Source: Symbiotaphrina buchneri
Taxonomy: Eukaryota; Ascomycota; Symbiotaphrinales; Symbiotaphrinaceae
Assembly (NCBI GenBank): GCA_001599915.1
Contig: BCIG01000015.1
Location: forward strand, 248,001 to 312,000
DNA: 64,000 nt
Direction: 5' to 3'
Below, one piece after another: positions 24,396-34,126 of the stretch. Each line of letters starts with the position of its first letter. Position 1 is the stretch's first letter. The notes under the pieces were generated by a model. It had not been told where the DNA came from. It did not search any database and saw only the letters and a list, made by a program, of their open reading frames with translations. The translations under genes were made by a program, and so were the position numbers.

Positions 24396-24932
24396 ACTCA
24401 TCACACCTAGCAATGTCGCCGGCATACTCGCTCCTGAGAAGGTGTAGGCATGCCCGCGGTTCACCGGGGCCGAACTTCTGTTCGGTCTGCCCAGGTGATA
24501 GCAAGAATGCTAGCTTGCTTTGGACAGCAAGCGCCCGCTGCATAGCTGGCTGGAATATCACTCCTTTGTGAAACTTCGTCATAGATGCCACTTTGCTGTG
24601 ACCTTTGCTTCGTCTGTAGAACCCCTAGAGCTGCATGCTTTTGGCTGTGCACGTTGCACCAGTATGCTTGATAAAATTGGCGATGAGTTTGATGTGGCCT
24701 TGTGTGAGGGTGGTCACACGATGGAGCCTCGGAGCGTAAGCCAGCCCCTGGATTTTGCCAAGACCCAAGGCCTCAGCAGAGCCAAGCAGCGCTAACGAAC
24801 CTTAACTGTTGGTTCTCGGTTAAATGCTACGCTACAATAGCGCCTAGACTAGGCCTCGTAGGTTGATGTAAATCTTCAGGCTCAACTTTTATTTGCAAGT
24901 CCTTCAAGAGACTCATTCAGCAACCTCGCGAT
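24396..24932. other. Spacer before NOP4
   Basis: 537 bases, no recognisable gene or repeat. It includes the NOP4 promoter. Confidence 0.5.
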
Positions 24933-27254
24933 ATGGCGCCCAGAAAGAAGAAGCAACGCTTGTCGAATGACGTTGGCTTGGTGCAATCAGCTACAGCCGA
25001 TCAGTCGCCTGATATCGCAACGGCGGATGGCGAAGATGAAGAATTATCGCACGATAAAAAAAATGAGCGACGGAAGACCCTCTTCGTTCGGGGGTTGGCG
25101 CCCACAGTGACCACGGAGAAACTGACCGAGTACTTTTCGGAAGTGTATCCTCTCAAACATGCTACGGTTGTGCTCGACCCACAGACCAAGAAGTCGAAGG
25201 GGTTTGGCTTTGTGACATTTGCAGACGTGGAAGATGCTCAGCGAGCGAAGGACGAGCTCCAGAATTCTGTCTTGGAGGGTCGCAAAGTTAAACTGGACGT
25301 CGCAGAGCCTAGGAGACGGGATTCAGGCACGGAGAACGCGGCTGATGGCATCAAAAGACCCAATCTGTCCGCCAAAGTTGAACGAGAGAAACAGCAGGCT
25401 GAGGCCAGGCAGCCGCCCAAGCTCATCGTGAGAAACTTGCCTTGGAGTATTAGTGAGCCTGAACAGCTCGCCAATCTCTTCAGAAGTTTTGGAAAAGTCA
25501 AGCATGCTACCATCCCCAAGAAAAAGCCAGGGCTATTGGCCGGTTTTGGATTCGTGGTCCTAAGAGGCAGAAAGAATGCCGAGAAGGCTTTGGAGACTAT
25601 CAATGGCAAAGAGATCGACGGCCGTGTACTGGCCGTCGACTGGGCCGTAGATAAGGAAGTGTGGGAGAGTGCCCAGAAGAAGGAGCTAGCAGCTGAAGCA
25701 GGAAGAGTCTCTGATGATACCAGTGAGCATGCGATCTCAGATGCAGTCTCCGATGGTGAAGGCAGCGAATCAGACTCTGGAGTGCAAAATATTGAGGTCT
25801 CCTCGGAAGTGGAAGATAATGAAGAACTTGATGGAGATATAGAAGATGATGCTCCAGACGAAGACGACGAGTGGGAGGAGGATGCCGAGGACGATGACCT
25901 CGATGATGAGAGCTCGGGGCCTACTAAGAGCCAGGATAACTCGGGCACACTCTTCATCCGGAATCTCCCCTTTACTAGTACTGATGAGTCTCTCTTCTCT
26001 CATTTTCGCCAATTTGGTCCTGTGCGTTATGCCCGAATCGTTATGGATCACGTAACAGAGCGCCCAAAAGGGACAGGGTTCGTGTGTTTCTACGACAGAG
26101 CAGATGCGGATGAATGCCTTCGACAAGCCCCCCGTTTCCCTCGCCCGCAAGGTTCTGTTACCGGTAAATCGGGGATCCAGCCGGTGCAGCATTCAATTCT
26201 TGAGAACGAAGGCTTGGATCCCTCGGGCCGCTTTACTCTAGACGGGCGTATCTTGCAGGTCTCACGCGCTGTGGATCGGTCTGAGGCCGAAAAGCTCAAA
26301 GAAGAAGGAGTCAATTATCGAAGTGATCGAGACAAGGACAAACGTCATTTGTATTTGCTATCCGAGGGAACCATTCCTTCCAACTCGCCCCTGTACCAAC
26401 TGCTCGCTCCCTCGGAGATCGCTATGCGCGAAGCTAGCGCGAAGCAACGGAAGACGCTAATTCAGAATAATCCATCTCTCCATTTGAGTTTGACGAGGCT
26501 TTCGGTCCGAAATATTCCTCGCAGCGTCACTTCCAAGGATCTCAAGGCGTTAGCAAGAGAGGCAGCAGTTGGATTTGCGAAAGATGTCAAAGAAGGTCGA
26601 CGCAGTCAATTATCGAAAGAAGAGCTTGAAAGGGGCGGAGAGGAAATGAAGCAGGCGGAACGCATGAGGAAGATGAAGGGAAAGGGGATTGTCAAGCAAG
26701 CCAAAATTGTCTTTGAGGGTCGTGAAGGCAGTAAGGTAGCTGAGAATAGCGGAGCTGGCCGCAGTCGAGGTTATGGCTTCATCGAGTATTCCTCACACCG
26801 ATGGGCATTGATGGGTCTCCGATGGCTAAACGGGCACGCCATCGATTATCGCGCAAAAGAAGAAACCAGAAAAGGGAAAGGTCAAGAAGATGCGCGGGAG
26901 AAGAAGAAACGCCTTATTGTGGAGTTTGCCATTGAGAATGCGCAAGTTGTGGCACGAAGGAAGGAGAAGGAAGCGAAGGCAAGAGAGCGATCAATAGCCG
27001 TTTCCACCGCTAGGGAACAGGATGGGACTGCCACAACTTCAAAGAAAGCATCACAGAAACAGGGCAAAGCGAATAGGAAGTTCGACCGATCAAAGACCGG
27101 CAAGGGTAAGAACCCTAAATCGGACGTCGCACCAAAGAGTACAGCCAAGCCTAGCGCTGTGGGAGACCCTGATGAACAGGCAAAATTGGCCAAGCGACAA
27201 AAGATCATTGCGAAAAAGCGGTCGATGAGACGTGCCAGGAGAAAAGCAACTTAG
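24933..27254 (+). CDS. nop4: Nucleolar RNA-binding protein Nop4
   Basis: Ribosome-assembly factor (RBM28 homolog) needed for 27S pre-rRNA processing. Intronless, 773 residues. Four RRM domains: RRM1 with LFVRGL (50-55) and KGFGFVTF (89-96); RRM2 with LIVRNL (about 154) and AGFGFVVL (about 193); RRM3 with LFIRNL (about 340) and KGTGFVCF (about 379); RRM4 with LSVRNI and RGYGFIEY further on. A strongly acidic linker at about 255-335 separates RRM2 from RRM3. The Lys/Arg-rich C-terminus resembles a nucleolar signal. Length and layout match fungal Nop4. Confidence 0.94.
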   Translation: MAPRKKKQRLSNDVGLVQSATADQSPDIATADGEDEELSHDKKNERRKTLFVRGLAPTVTTEKLTEYFSEVYPLKHATVVLDPQTKKSKGFGFVTFADVEDAQRAKDELQNSVLEGRKVKLDVAEPRRRDSGTENAADGIKRPNLSAKVEREKQQAEARQPPKLIVRNLPWSISEPEQLANLFRSFGKVKHATIPKKKPGLLAGFGFVVLRGRKNAEKALETINGKEIDGRVLAVDWAVDKEVWESAQKKELAAEAGRVSDDTSEHAISDAVSDGEGSESDSGVQNIEVSSEVEDNEELDGDIEDDAPDEDDEWEEDAEDDDLDDESSGPTKSQDNSGTLFIRNLPFTSTDESLFSHFRQFGPVRYARIVMDHVTERPKGTGFVCFYDRADADECLRQAPRFPRPQGSVTGKSGIQPVQHSILENEGLDPSGRFTLDGRILQVSRAVDRSEAEKLKEEGVNYRSDRDKDKRHLYLLSEGTIPSNSPLYQLLAPSEIAMREASAKQRKTLIQNNPSLHLSLTRLSVRNIPRSVTSKDLKALAREAAVGFAKDVKEGRRSQLSKEELERGGEEMKQAERMRKMKGKGIVKQAKIVFEGREGSKVAENSGAGRSRGYGFIEYSSHRWALMGLRWLNGHAIDYRAKEETRKGKGQEDAREKKKRLIVEFAIENAQVVARRKEKEAKARERSIAVSTAREQDGTATTSKKASQKQGKANRKFDRSKTGKGKNPKSDVAPKSTAKPSAVGDPDEQAKLAKRQKIIAKKRSMRRARRKAT

Positions 27255-29324
27255 GAGGTTATGCTTTGGCTCTACCGTCCCGGGTTGCGGGGTCTATACC
27301 TTATGTTCTGGGCATTGCTACTTCATTTGTTCTAAGCGGCCATCCTACCGTCACTTCTTTGCTCGTAGTGAAAGGTACGGACCACTACTGGATTTGAAAG
27401 CAGCCGCATTTGCATTGCATTAGGGATTATTTAGAGGCTGTCTCACAGTACATGCTTTGTATATATTCTTCTAGCCGGGTGAGTGGTAGTATGTGGTAGC
27501 AAGAGCGGATGGGCCATGATCCGCCGTTGTACTTGCAATTCCACTGCTGCGTGTGGTACGCAAAGCATGCAACTGTCCGATCGTCCGTCGTCCCTTGTTC
27601 CTATAGCTTCAATTCTCTCGGCGTATAGAGGTTGCAGTATATGCCACTCGTATGAAATCTTGGTGACGCAGCAACGTCCCTAATCCTTCCAACGATTCTC
27701 ATGGAACGGATACCGTTTCTCATCAAAAGGAGAGAACAGGTTGACTTCGGTTTCCTTTCTGCTTTTGTGATCTGGATGACCTCGATCGGACCACCACGTG
27801 GAGGGGCTTCTGCCATCCTCCCAGGCCTGACTGTGCAGGCGATCTGCTGTGTTTCCATCTTACTGTTGCCTGCTCCTTCTCAATCCGAACAACTTCTCCA
27901 GATGGCTGGCAGCTCCTTGCCAGCTAGCACACATGCTGCATGAATTATGAAAGGGCATAGGCTTTGAAGCCGCATTCTTTGTTCGTTACACGGCAAGCTC
28001 TCTCCAGAGGAGTGGGCTTATGGTTATAATGGCACTCATTACGAATGGCGCATCCACGACACAACCCGACCAGCTGTCCTTGGCTCGCCGCCCTCCGAAG
28101 ACTTCTCGTCCTCTTTGGTACGTCACCATATCCCAAATCAACGAGTATCTTTATCATCCGGCGAGTGTTCTGGAAGCTTGTATGGGAAGAGTGTGTTCCA
28201 GCATGGTTACATAGGTTTGCGAAGCGTTGTACCCGTGCTGACTTTGGAAGTATTAGTCGGCTCATATGTGTAATTTTGAGCGGATTTTGTACCCTTGCCT
28301 TCATGACAGCTTCCGCCTGGTCTCCTATTGCGAGTTTGCACGCGGAGATCCCTTCCATGAGTGCTTCGGCGTCAACGTCGTCAAGAGGCCATTATCCCAG
28401 TCGAATGAGGGGTGTCCGGCCTGTTCCCAGGCGACAGAGGAGTCGGAGTTTAGAAAGAAAGCGGTCGCCCTCTTGGTTTCTCCCAGTCGAAGAGCAAGCA
28501 GAGAAGAACTCCTGCAGGCTGCAATGAGACCCGGTACGACGACTTCTTCAAAGGACGTCTGGACTTCATTACCCTCGAAGAGCGTCACCGACGGTAGTTT
28601 GATATGCGTAAATAGCGACGAACAGGCAAACGAGGAGATCTCTCGTTCTACCAAATCCGCTTGAGAGATTTTTGATGGGTTCTTGGAAGGGCATCGAAAC
28701 GTATTTTTCTCTGTTCGCTGCTTTTTCCGAGGGGCAGGTAAAGGGGAAATAGATGATGTTGGCTTCAGACGTATCTGAATCTCAAGTCGCGCGTTTGGCG
28801 TGACTTTCTGCTTGACAATTGGAGAGCATCTGCTGCAGTGGCACCTAACCGAGATCATCATTGAGACTGGTAATCGGTTTGAGCAAATGAGATTCGTATC
28901 AGCGGCGGGCAATCGATGACGGATGCTTCACTCTATAGGTGGAGCTTAGTGTGACGGGATTTAATCCATGGCGGGATCAATGCCCGATTCCTGCATGTAT
29001 ACACACCGGTAGCGGGATCCTATCGCAATTGAACGATCCTGCATATGGGACTACCGGCTGCAACATCTAGATGCCAGCTTCCTGTGGATGCCTTCTATCG
29101 ATGTTCACGTCAAAGACCGTTACACTGAAAACTTTAGGGGGTTCGGAATATTATTCCAATTGGCCAGATCCCGGGCTGGTTGTATTAGATGACCGGATTT
29201 TGTGTTGCCGATGCATGCGGGCCAGGGCGGATGACGCGGGCCGTTTATTCAGCCTCAGGCACCTCAGGCGTTCTCACTCATGTTACTCGGAGGAAGGAGG
29301 TGCAGCAAGATTCTTGCATGGGTT
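27255..29324. other. 2-kb spacer, weak open frames only
   Basis: A minus frame at 28912-28325 (195 codons) and another at 28358-27945 are the longest. Neither has a domain I recognise or clear splice continuations. Treat them as unproven. Confidence 0.45.
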
Positions 29325-29900
29325 TCAGAAATTTGTTGCGCCGGCCACAGTCCCCACGATATTGTACCGCTTGCTAAAGAATATTACCCAATCGTTCAAC
29401 ACCTGCTTCTCCTTTTCATCCAGGTCTTCCCAATCGGGACGGCAGTCTTCGGGCTTTAGGGACGATTGTGCGAGTGCTCGAGACGCGTCCTTGCCAGCAA
29501 AGACTATCGCAAAGGTCCAGTCAGTCAACGTCCGTCATACACATAGTATGGACCGTTTGAATACATAGGAAGCAGTACCATGATATGATCCTTTGGGCGA
29601 GTATGCTGTATTTCCGGTCACATCGTAAACCCGACCCTTGTAATTGTCAATGCACGTCATTCGATCTGGGCTCGACCGGAGTTCAAGTACCTTGATAGCT
29701 ACATAAGTAGGATAATTCGAATCGGTGCCTGCAGGGGAGATGATCAGGAATCGGCTGCACCTGCGCCTTAGGGAGAATTGGCTGATCTTACCGTCACACT
29801 TGCGAAGATAGTCTGGGTCGATGGGGTCGTCTTTCGGGGGGTTCAGGTTGGGCTTGTTCTTTGGCTCGAACTTCTTCGAGCCCTCTCCTTGTTCCGACAT
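29325..29900 (-). CDS. Cytochrome b5-like heme-binding protein, MAPR type
   Basis: Small protein of the membrane-associated progesterone receptor/cytochrome b5 fold. It binds heme and in related proteins such as Dap1 supports P450 activity. Exons: 29900-29792, 29728-29579 and 29503-29325, 145 residues. The domain starts at YVAIKVLELRSS and continues through GRVYDVTGNTAYSPKGSYHVFAGKDASRALA, with the Tyr residues typical of this class, and ends with WVIFFSKRYNIVGTV. Unlike Dap1 it lacks an N-terminal membrane segment, so it is predicted soluble. The first 35 residues are Pro/Lys-rich. Identity as a specific ortholog is not claimed. Confidence 0.85.
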
Positions 29901-31511
29901 GGTTGCCAGTAGGTGACTCCGATCGATAGGGTCCCGGTCCCCTCTCAAATGGTACTATATTCGGCACGCGGATCGCGCTGTCGTCAGGGGTGTTATTCGC
30001 GGTTGATCATCCACCGCGGGTGCTGTAGCAGGCCGTAATATTAATTAATGGTGGGGTCTCGTGGGGCTCTCCCTCAAGCCGAACTGCGCTTGAAGGCCGT
30101 CCCGGACACCATAGCGCTTACTGTGCTCGTACAAAGGTACTTCAAGCTAAGGTGCCCTGGCCCCTTGTCGGAAAGGGGCTGATGGAAATGCACCTCATCT
30201 GATTCGTGCATGAGACCACAGATCAATATTCAAATGAGAGCTAGAAGAAATCACGTTGGGACTGTGGTGCCTGAAAACCATCGATCTGAATACCTTTCAC
30301 TCACCGTGGGCCCTGTTATTTAATTATTTGCACACTGACCGTCATGGACAGTGAGAACTCCTACCTATGGTCCAGTTGCCTGGTAGATACGGATCGTTCG
30401 AGATTGAATGAATCAGCCTGATCAAGAAGCTCTCCTCATCCTTATCTTGCGGCAGCCCACCGTCAAGGCTCGGCACGGGAGGCAGCGGCCGAGTGGCGGC
30501 GCCCCTCGAATCCCCTATTTCATTCTACTGCCTACGAAAGATCACCTTGGATAGATTTCTTCTTTTACCCTCCTCATTGTCATGCTGCGTGCTGTCCTCT
30601 TAATTTCAGCCATTATACTCGCGCATATCCCTTCGTCAGCCTAAAAGGACCGAGAACTTCCAACCCACCGCTCGTCCGGATCCTTAGGTACCTTACCTTA
30701 CCTTAGTCAGGGGTGGGGCATCTTGGCCCGCACTGCGCTATCGCTATCTAAGGGCTTGGTAGCGGAAAATCCAAAGATCTTGACCCTGAACGCAAGCGAA
30801 TGAGCCACACTAATTCGTAGGGGACAACGAAAGCTGGCCGAGATATCTTCTGGACGCATGCCTTGATCCAAGGGAGACCGGTTGTCCTGTTCGGTCGACT
30901 GCGAGATGCAGGGCTTGGAAGTGGGGCTTGGCTGGCACACGCTGTCGATGTCCTCACCATTCGTCTGCTCCACAGATCCTTATCACCAACTGCCAAGTCT
31001 GGGCACGCTTACATTTTCACTGCTAGGTCCATAGCCAAGACCTTTATCAGTTGAGATATGGCGGTTGCAGTGGGCCCGCCTCCCCAAGGGCGGTAGGCTG
31101 AAGACTAAGTTCCACAGTATTATTGCACCTTGTTTGGGCAATTCATCCCCGGAGCAATTTGGGCTTGCTTCGACAAATTGCCTTTAATAGGCAAAGAAAC
31201 CAGACACCAAGCGGAGTCTAAACAGGCCGGAGCGCTGTTCTGGAAGGCTTTTGCAAGCGTCGCAAACCCTAAAATGACATCGAGGCAGAAGTATCTAAAT
31301 GCAGGAAATGGTGACCTCGCCGAGCTCCTCGGCACACGCAAAGCCTCTCCGCTCAGCTTGTCATGCGTGTGCCGTGCATAAATATCAAGGCACGCGACTC
31401 TCCTTCATTTGTGCAAATATACCCAACGCTTTCTTCCCTTGCCTCTCCTACTTTTGGTGTCGACTACACTTTCATGAACCAATTGTCCCATAAGCTCTTT
31501 TGACGTGCAAC
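29901..31511. promoter_or_regulatory. 1.6-kb divergent intergenic region
   Basis: Lies between the heme protein and the permease. It contains a (CCTTA)n tract at 30687-30705 and no convincing gene. The length is generous for a promoter and suits a regulated permease, but I saw no definite site. Confidence 0.45.
30687..30705. repeat. (CCTTA)n pentanucleotide microsatellite
   Basis: About three CCTTA units preceded by a GGTACC word. Confidence 0.78.
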
Positions 31512-33794
31512 ATGGCTTCAACGGCTGCTCACAGGCCGTACAATGATGACGGCCTGAATTATATCGGCGAGAAGCCAGCCCCGGCTCCCCAGGATTTCTC
31601 CAAGAAAGGCGGAGATGAGGAGGAAGTAGTGTCCATCCAGCCGGTCTATGATACCACTCATCGAAGACTCAAGCCACGTCATATCCAATTGATCGGTATA
31701 GGAGGAACAATAGGGACCGCTCTCTTCGTGTCAATCGGACATGGGCTGCTGGAAGGAGGTCCGCTATCGTTGTTGCTCGCATTTGCTATCTGGTATGTGA
31801 AATCTTCTCATCTCAGGGGCATTCAGGGGCTGGGCGCGGAAGTAGTGTCTAAGCGAGGATGCTTGGCATCAACTGTGTTTGAATGGAAGAGTCAAGTCTC
31901 ACTGTTGGTGTTACTAGGTGTACTTTTATACTCGCGGTCACAAACTGTAAGATGATGGTCTCTTTTCCGCTCGTTCAAAAGCAACAAAAAGATGCTCCCC
32001 CGTTTTCTCCGGTTGTAGCCTTCCTGGGCGGTGACACGCGAATGTCCAGGTCAATGCATCACCGTTCCACAGGCGTTTGCCCCTTGGCCATCGGCAGGGG
32101 ATAGCTAGCAAATTGCAGACAACCAGGGCCTTGAACTTCCTGTATCTTTTCCTGATAGTCATTTCCTAAATGAGACTCTTCCCAACCGCACACCAAACCT
32201 TTTACTATCTGCAGAAGCTCTACAAGTCAACCGCCACTTAACGCTCAGCTGATATGGGGCTCTTTAGGCATGGCTGAGATGGTCACTTATACGCCCATTT
32301 CGTCACCCTTCATTCGTCTGGCGGGCCGCTATGTCGATGAAGCCTTTGGAGTCGCAGCCGGCTACAACTTTTTCGTCTTCGAGGCAGCCTTGGTTCCATT
32401 CGAAGTCGTGGCGTGTAACGTGATCATCCATTATTGGAGCGACATCGTTCCAGCTGGGGGCATTATCGCCATTATTCTGGTTCTCTATGCGTAAGATTCA
32501 GCCGCTCAGACCGCTACTTTCCTTTGCTGATAGAGCTGATGCAGAATTATCAATGTCTTCGCGGTGAAGTGGTACGGAGAGTCAGAGTTCTGGCTTGCCC
32601 TAGGGAAAGCGCTCCTTGCAATATTGCTCATATTATATACCTTCATCACCATGCTCGGAGGCAATCCTCAGCACGACCGCTTCGGTTTCCGGTATTGGCG
32701 CGAGCCTGGAGCTATGGCTGAATACTATAAGACTGGTGACACTGGCCGGTTTCTGGGATTTTTGGCCTGTCTCATCCAGGCCTCCTTTACCGTTGCGGGG
32801 CCAGATTACGTGCCTATGGCCGCCGGCGAGGCCGAAAACCCTCGTGTTGTTTTGCCCAAGGCATATAATGCAGTATTCTACAGACTTACGACATTCTTCG
32901 TCCTTGGCGCGCTGTGTGTGGGCATCAATGTCCCATACAACGATTCTGAGCTTACTGCCGCATATGCGAACTCCCTTCCTGGTGCAGCGGCATCACCATA
33001 CGTGGTTGCAATGAACCGACTCCGCATCAAGGTCTTGCCTGACATAGTCAATGTAAGCCAGCCTCTAAAGGCGCATGATACATGTTAACGTCTCTTAAGG
33101 TCCTGGTCTTGACCGCTGCTTTCTCTGCCGGCAATAGCTACGTCTACTGTGCGAGTCGCAGTCTCTATGGGTTGGCCCTCGAGGGCAAAGCGCCCAGAAT
33201 TCTGACTAGGACGACCAGAAACGGCGTGCCGGTCTATTGCGTGTTCATCGTCTTGCTGATTGCACTCCTGTCATTCCTGCAAGTATCCAACAGTGCATCA
33301 ATTGTCTTGCAGTGGTTCGTTAATCTGGTACGTACCACTGTACAACTTTTGGATGTTGGGCTTTGCTGACTTGTCAGGTCACCGCATCCCAGCTTATCAA
33401 CTTTGCGGTCATGTCCTACACCTTCATCTGCTTCTACAGGGCTTGCAAAGTCCAAGGTATACCTCGTGACTCACTTCCGCACAAAGGCTGGTTTCAACCG
33501 TATGCTGCGTACTATGCATTGATAGGTAATATTATAATGGCTTTCGTCGGTGGGTACACTGTGTTTTTGCCGGGTAATTGGGATCTGCCAACATTTTTCT
33601 TCTCCTACACGATGATCGGGGTCTTTCCCCTCTTATTCATCGGGTGGAAGCTCCTGAAGAAGACGAAATGGATGAAACCGGAAGAAGTCGACTTGAGAAA
33701 AGATGTGGAGGAGATTGAGGAATATACTAGGAATTATGTCCCAAGTCCACCGAGGAATTGGGTTGACAAATGGTTCAACAAGCTGTTCAGCTAG
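31512..33794 (+). CDS. Amino-acid permease, YAT/AAP family
   Basis: Plasma-membrane proton-coupled amino-acid transporter of the APC superfamily. Six exons in phase: 31512-31792, 31918-31946, 32268-32490, 32545-33052, 33100-33327 and 33378-33794, 561 residues. The N-terminal tail is cytoplasmic. TM1 carries the signature LKPRHIQLIGIGGTIGTALFV, followed by YTPISSPFIRLAGRYVDEAFG, FTVAGPDYVPMAAGEAENPR and SYVYCASRSLYGLA. These suit the fungal YAT subfamily. About 12 hydrophobic segments can be counted. The 29-base exon 2 supplies CTFILAVTN and is needed to complete TM2. Intron 2 is unusually long (321 bases). Substrate cannot be told from sequence. Confidence 0.9.
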
Positions 33795-34126
33795 ATAAAG
33801 TGCAACTGCATGAAGAATACAGCTCTTTCACCACTGGCGCGCCGCTGCTCGTGTTATAGGCCTGGTATGGCCGTACCTTCCTTTCCTGACAAGAGTGTGC
33901 CGTCTGAAACCACGTACCGAGTGTGCCTTCCTGAATCTTCAGATCGCAGAAACCAGGCTAGGACGGTACCCTGCTTTTATTTGGCACAACGATCTTTCTT
34001 GCTTTCTCCTTTCTCCCTTCTCCTCCACCCGTCCTCGACAGAACTTGAACAAGAATATCAAGATATTGAGGATTTTTCATTCTGTATTGCTTGGAACCAT
34101 TGTGAAAGCTAATTTAGGTCTCCTCA
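33795..34126. other. Short spacer
   Basis: 332 bases, with a CT-rich leader upstream of the 34127 start. Nothing else is seen. Confidence 0.5.

Noticed and set aside
25238-25957. 239-codon minus-strand frame inside NOP4
   Set aside because: Mirror of the acidic linker codons of Nop4 (poly-Ser product), a usual antisense shadow.
28325-28912. 195-codon minus-strand open frame
   Set aside because: No family recognised, no supporting exon neighbours, and composition unlike neighbouring genes. Left in the spacer note.
31268-31280. Telomere-like AACCCTAA word as a possible telomerase RNA template
   Set aside because: Only eight bases, no permuted repeat and no surrounding structure. The same word occurs inside the NOP4 coding sequence.
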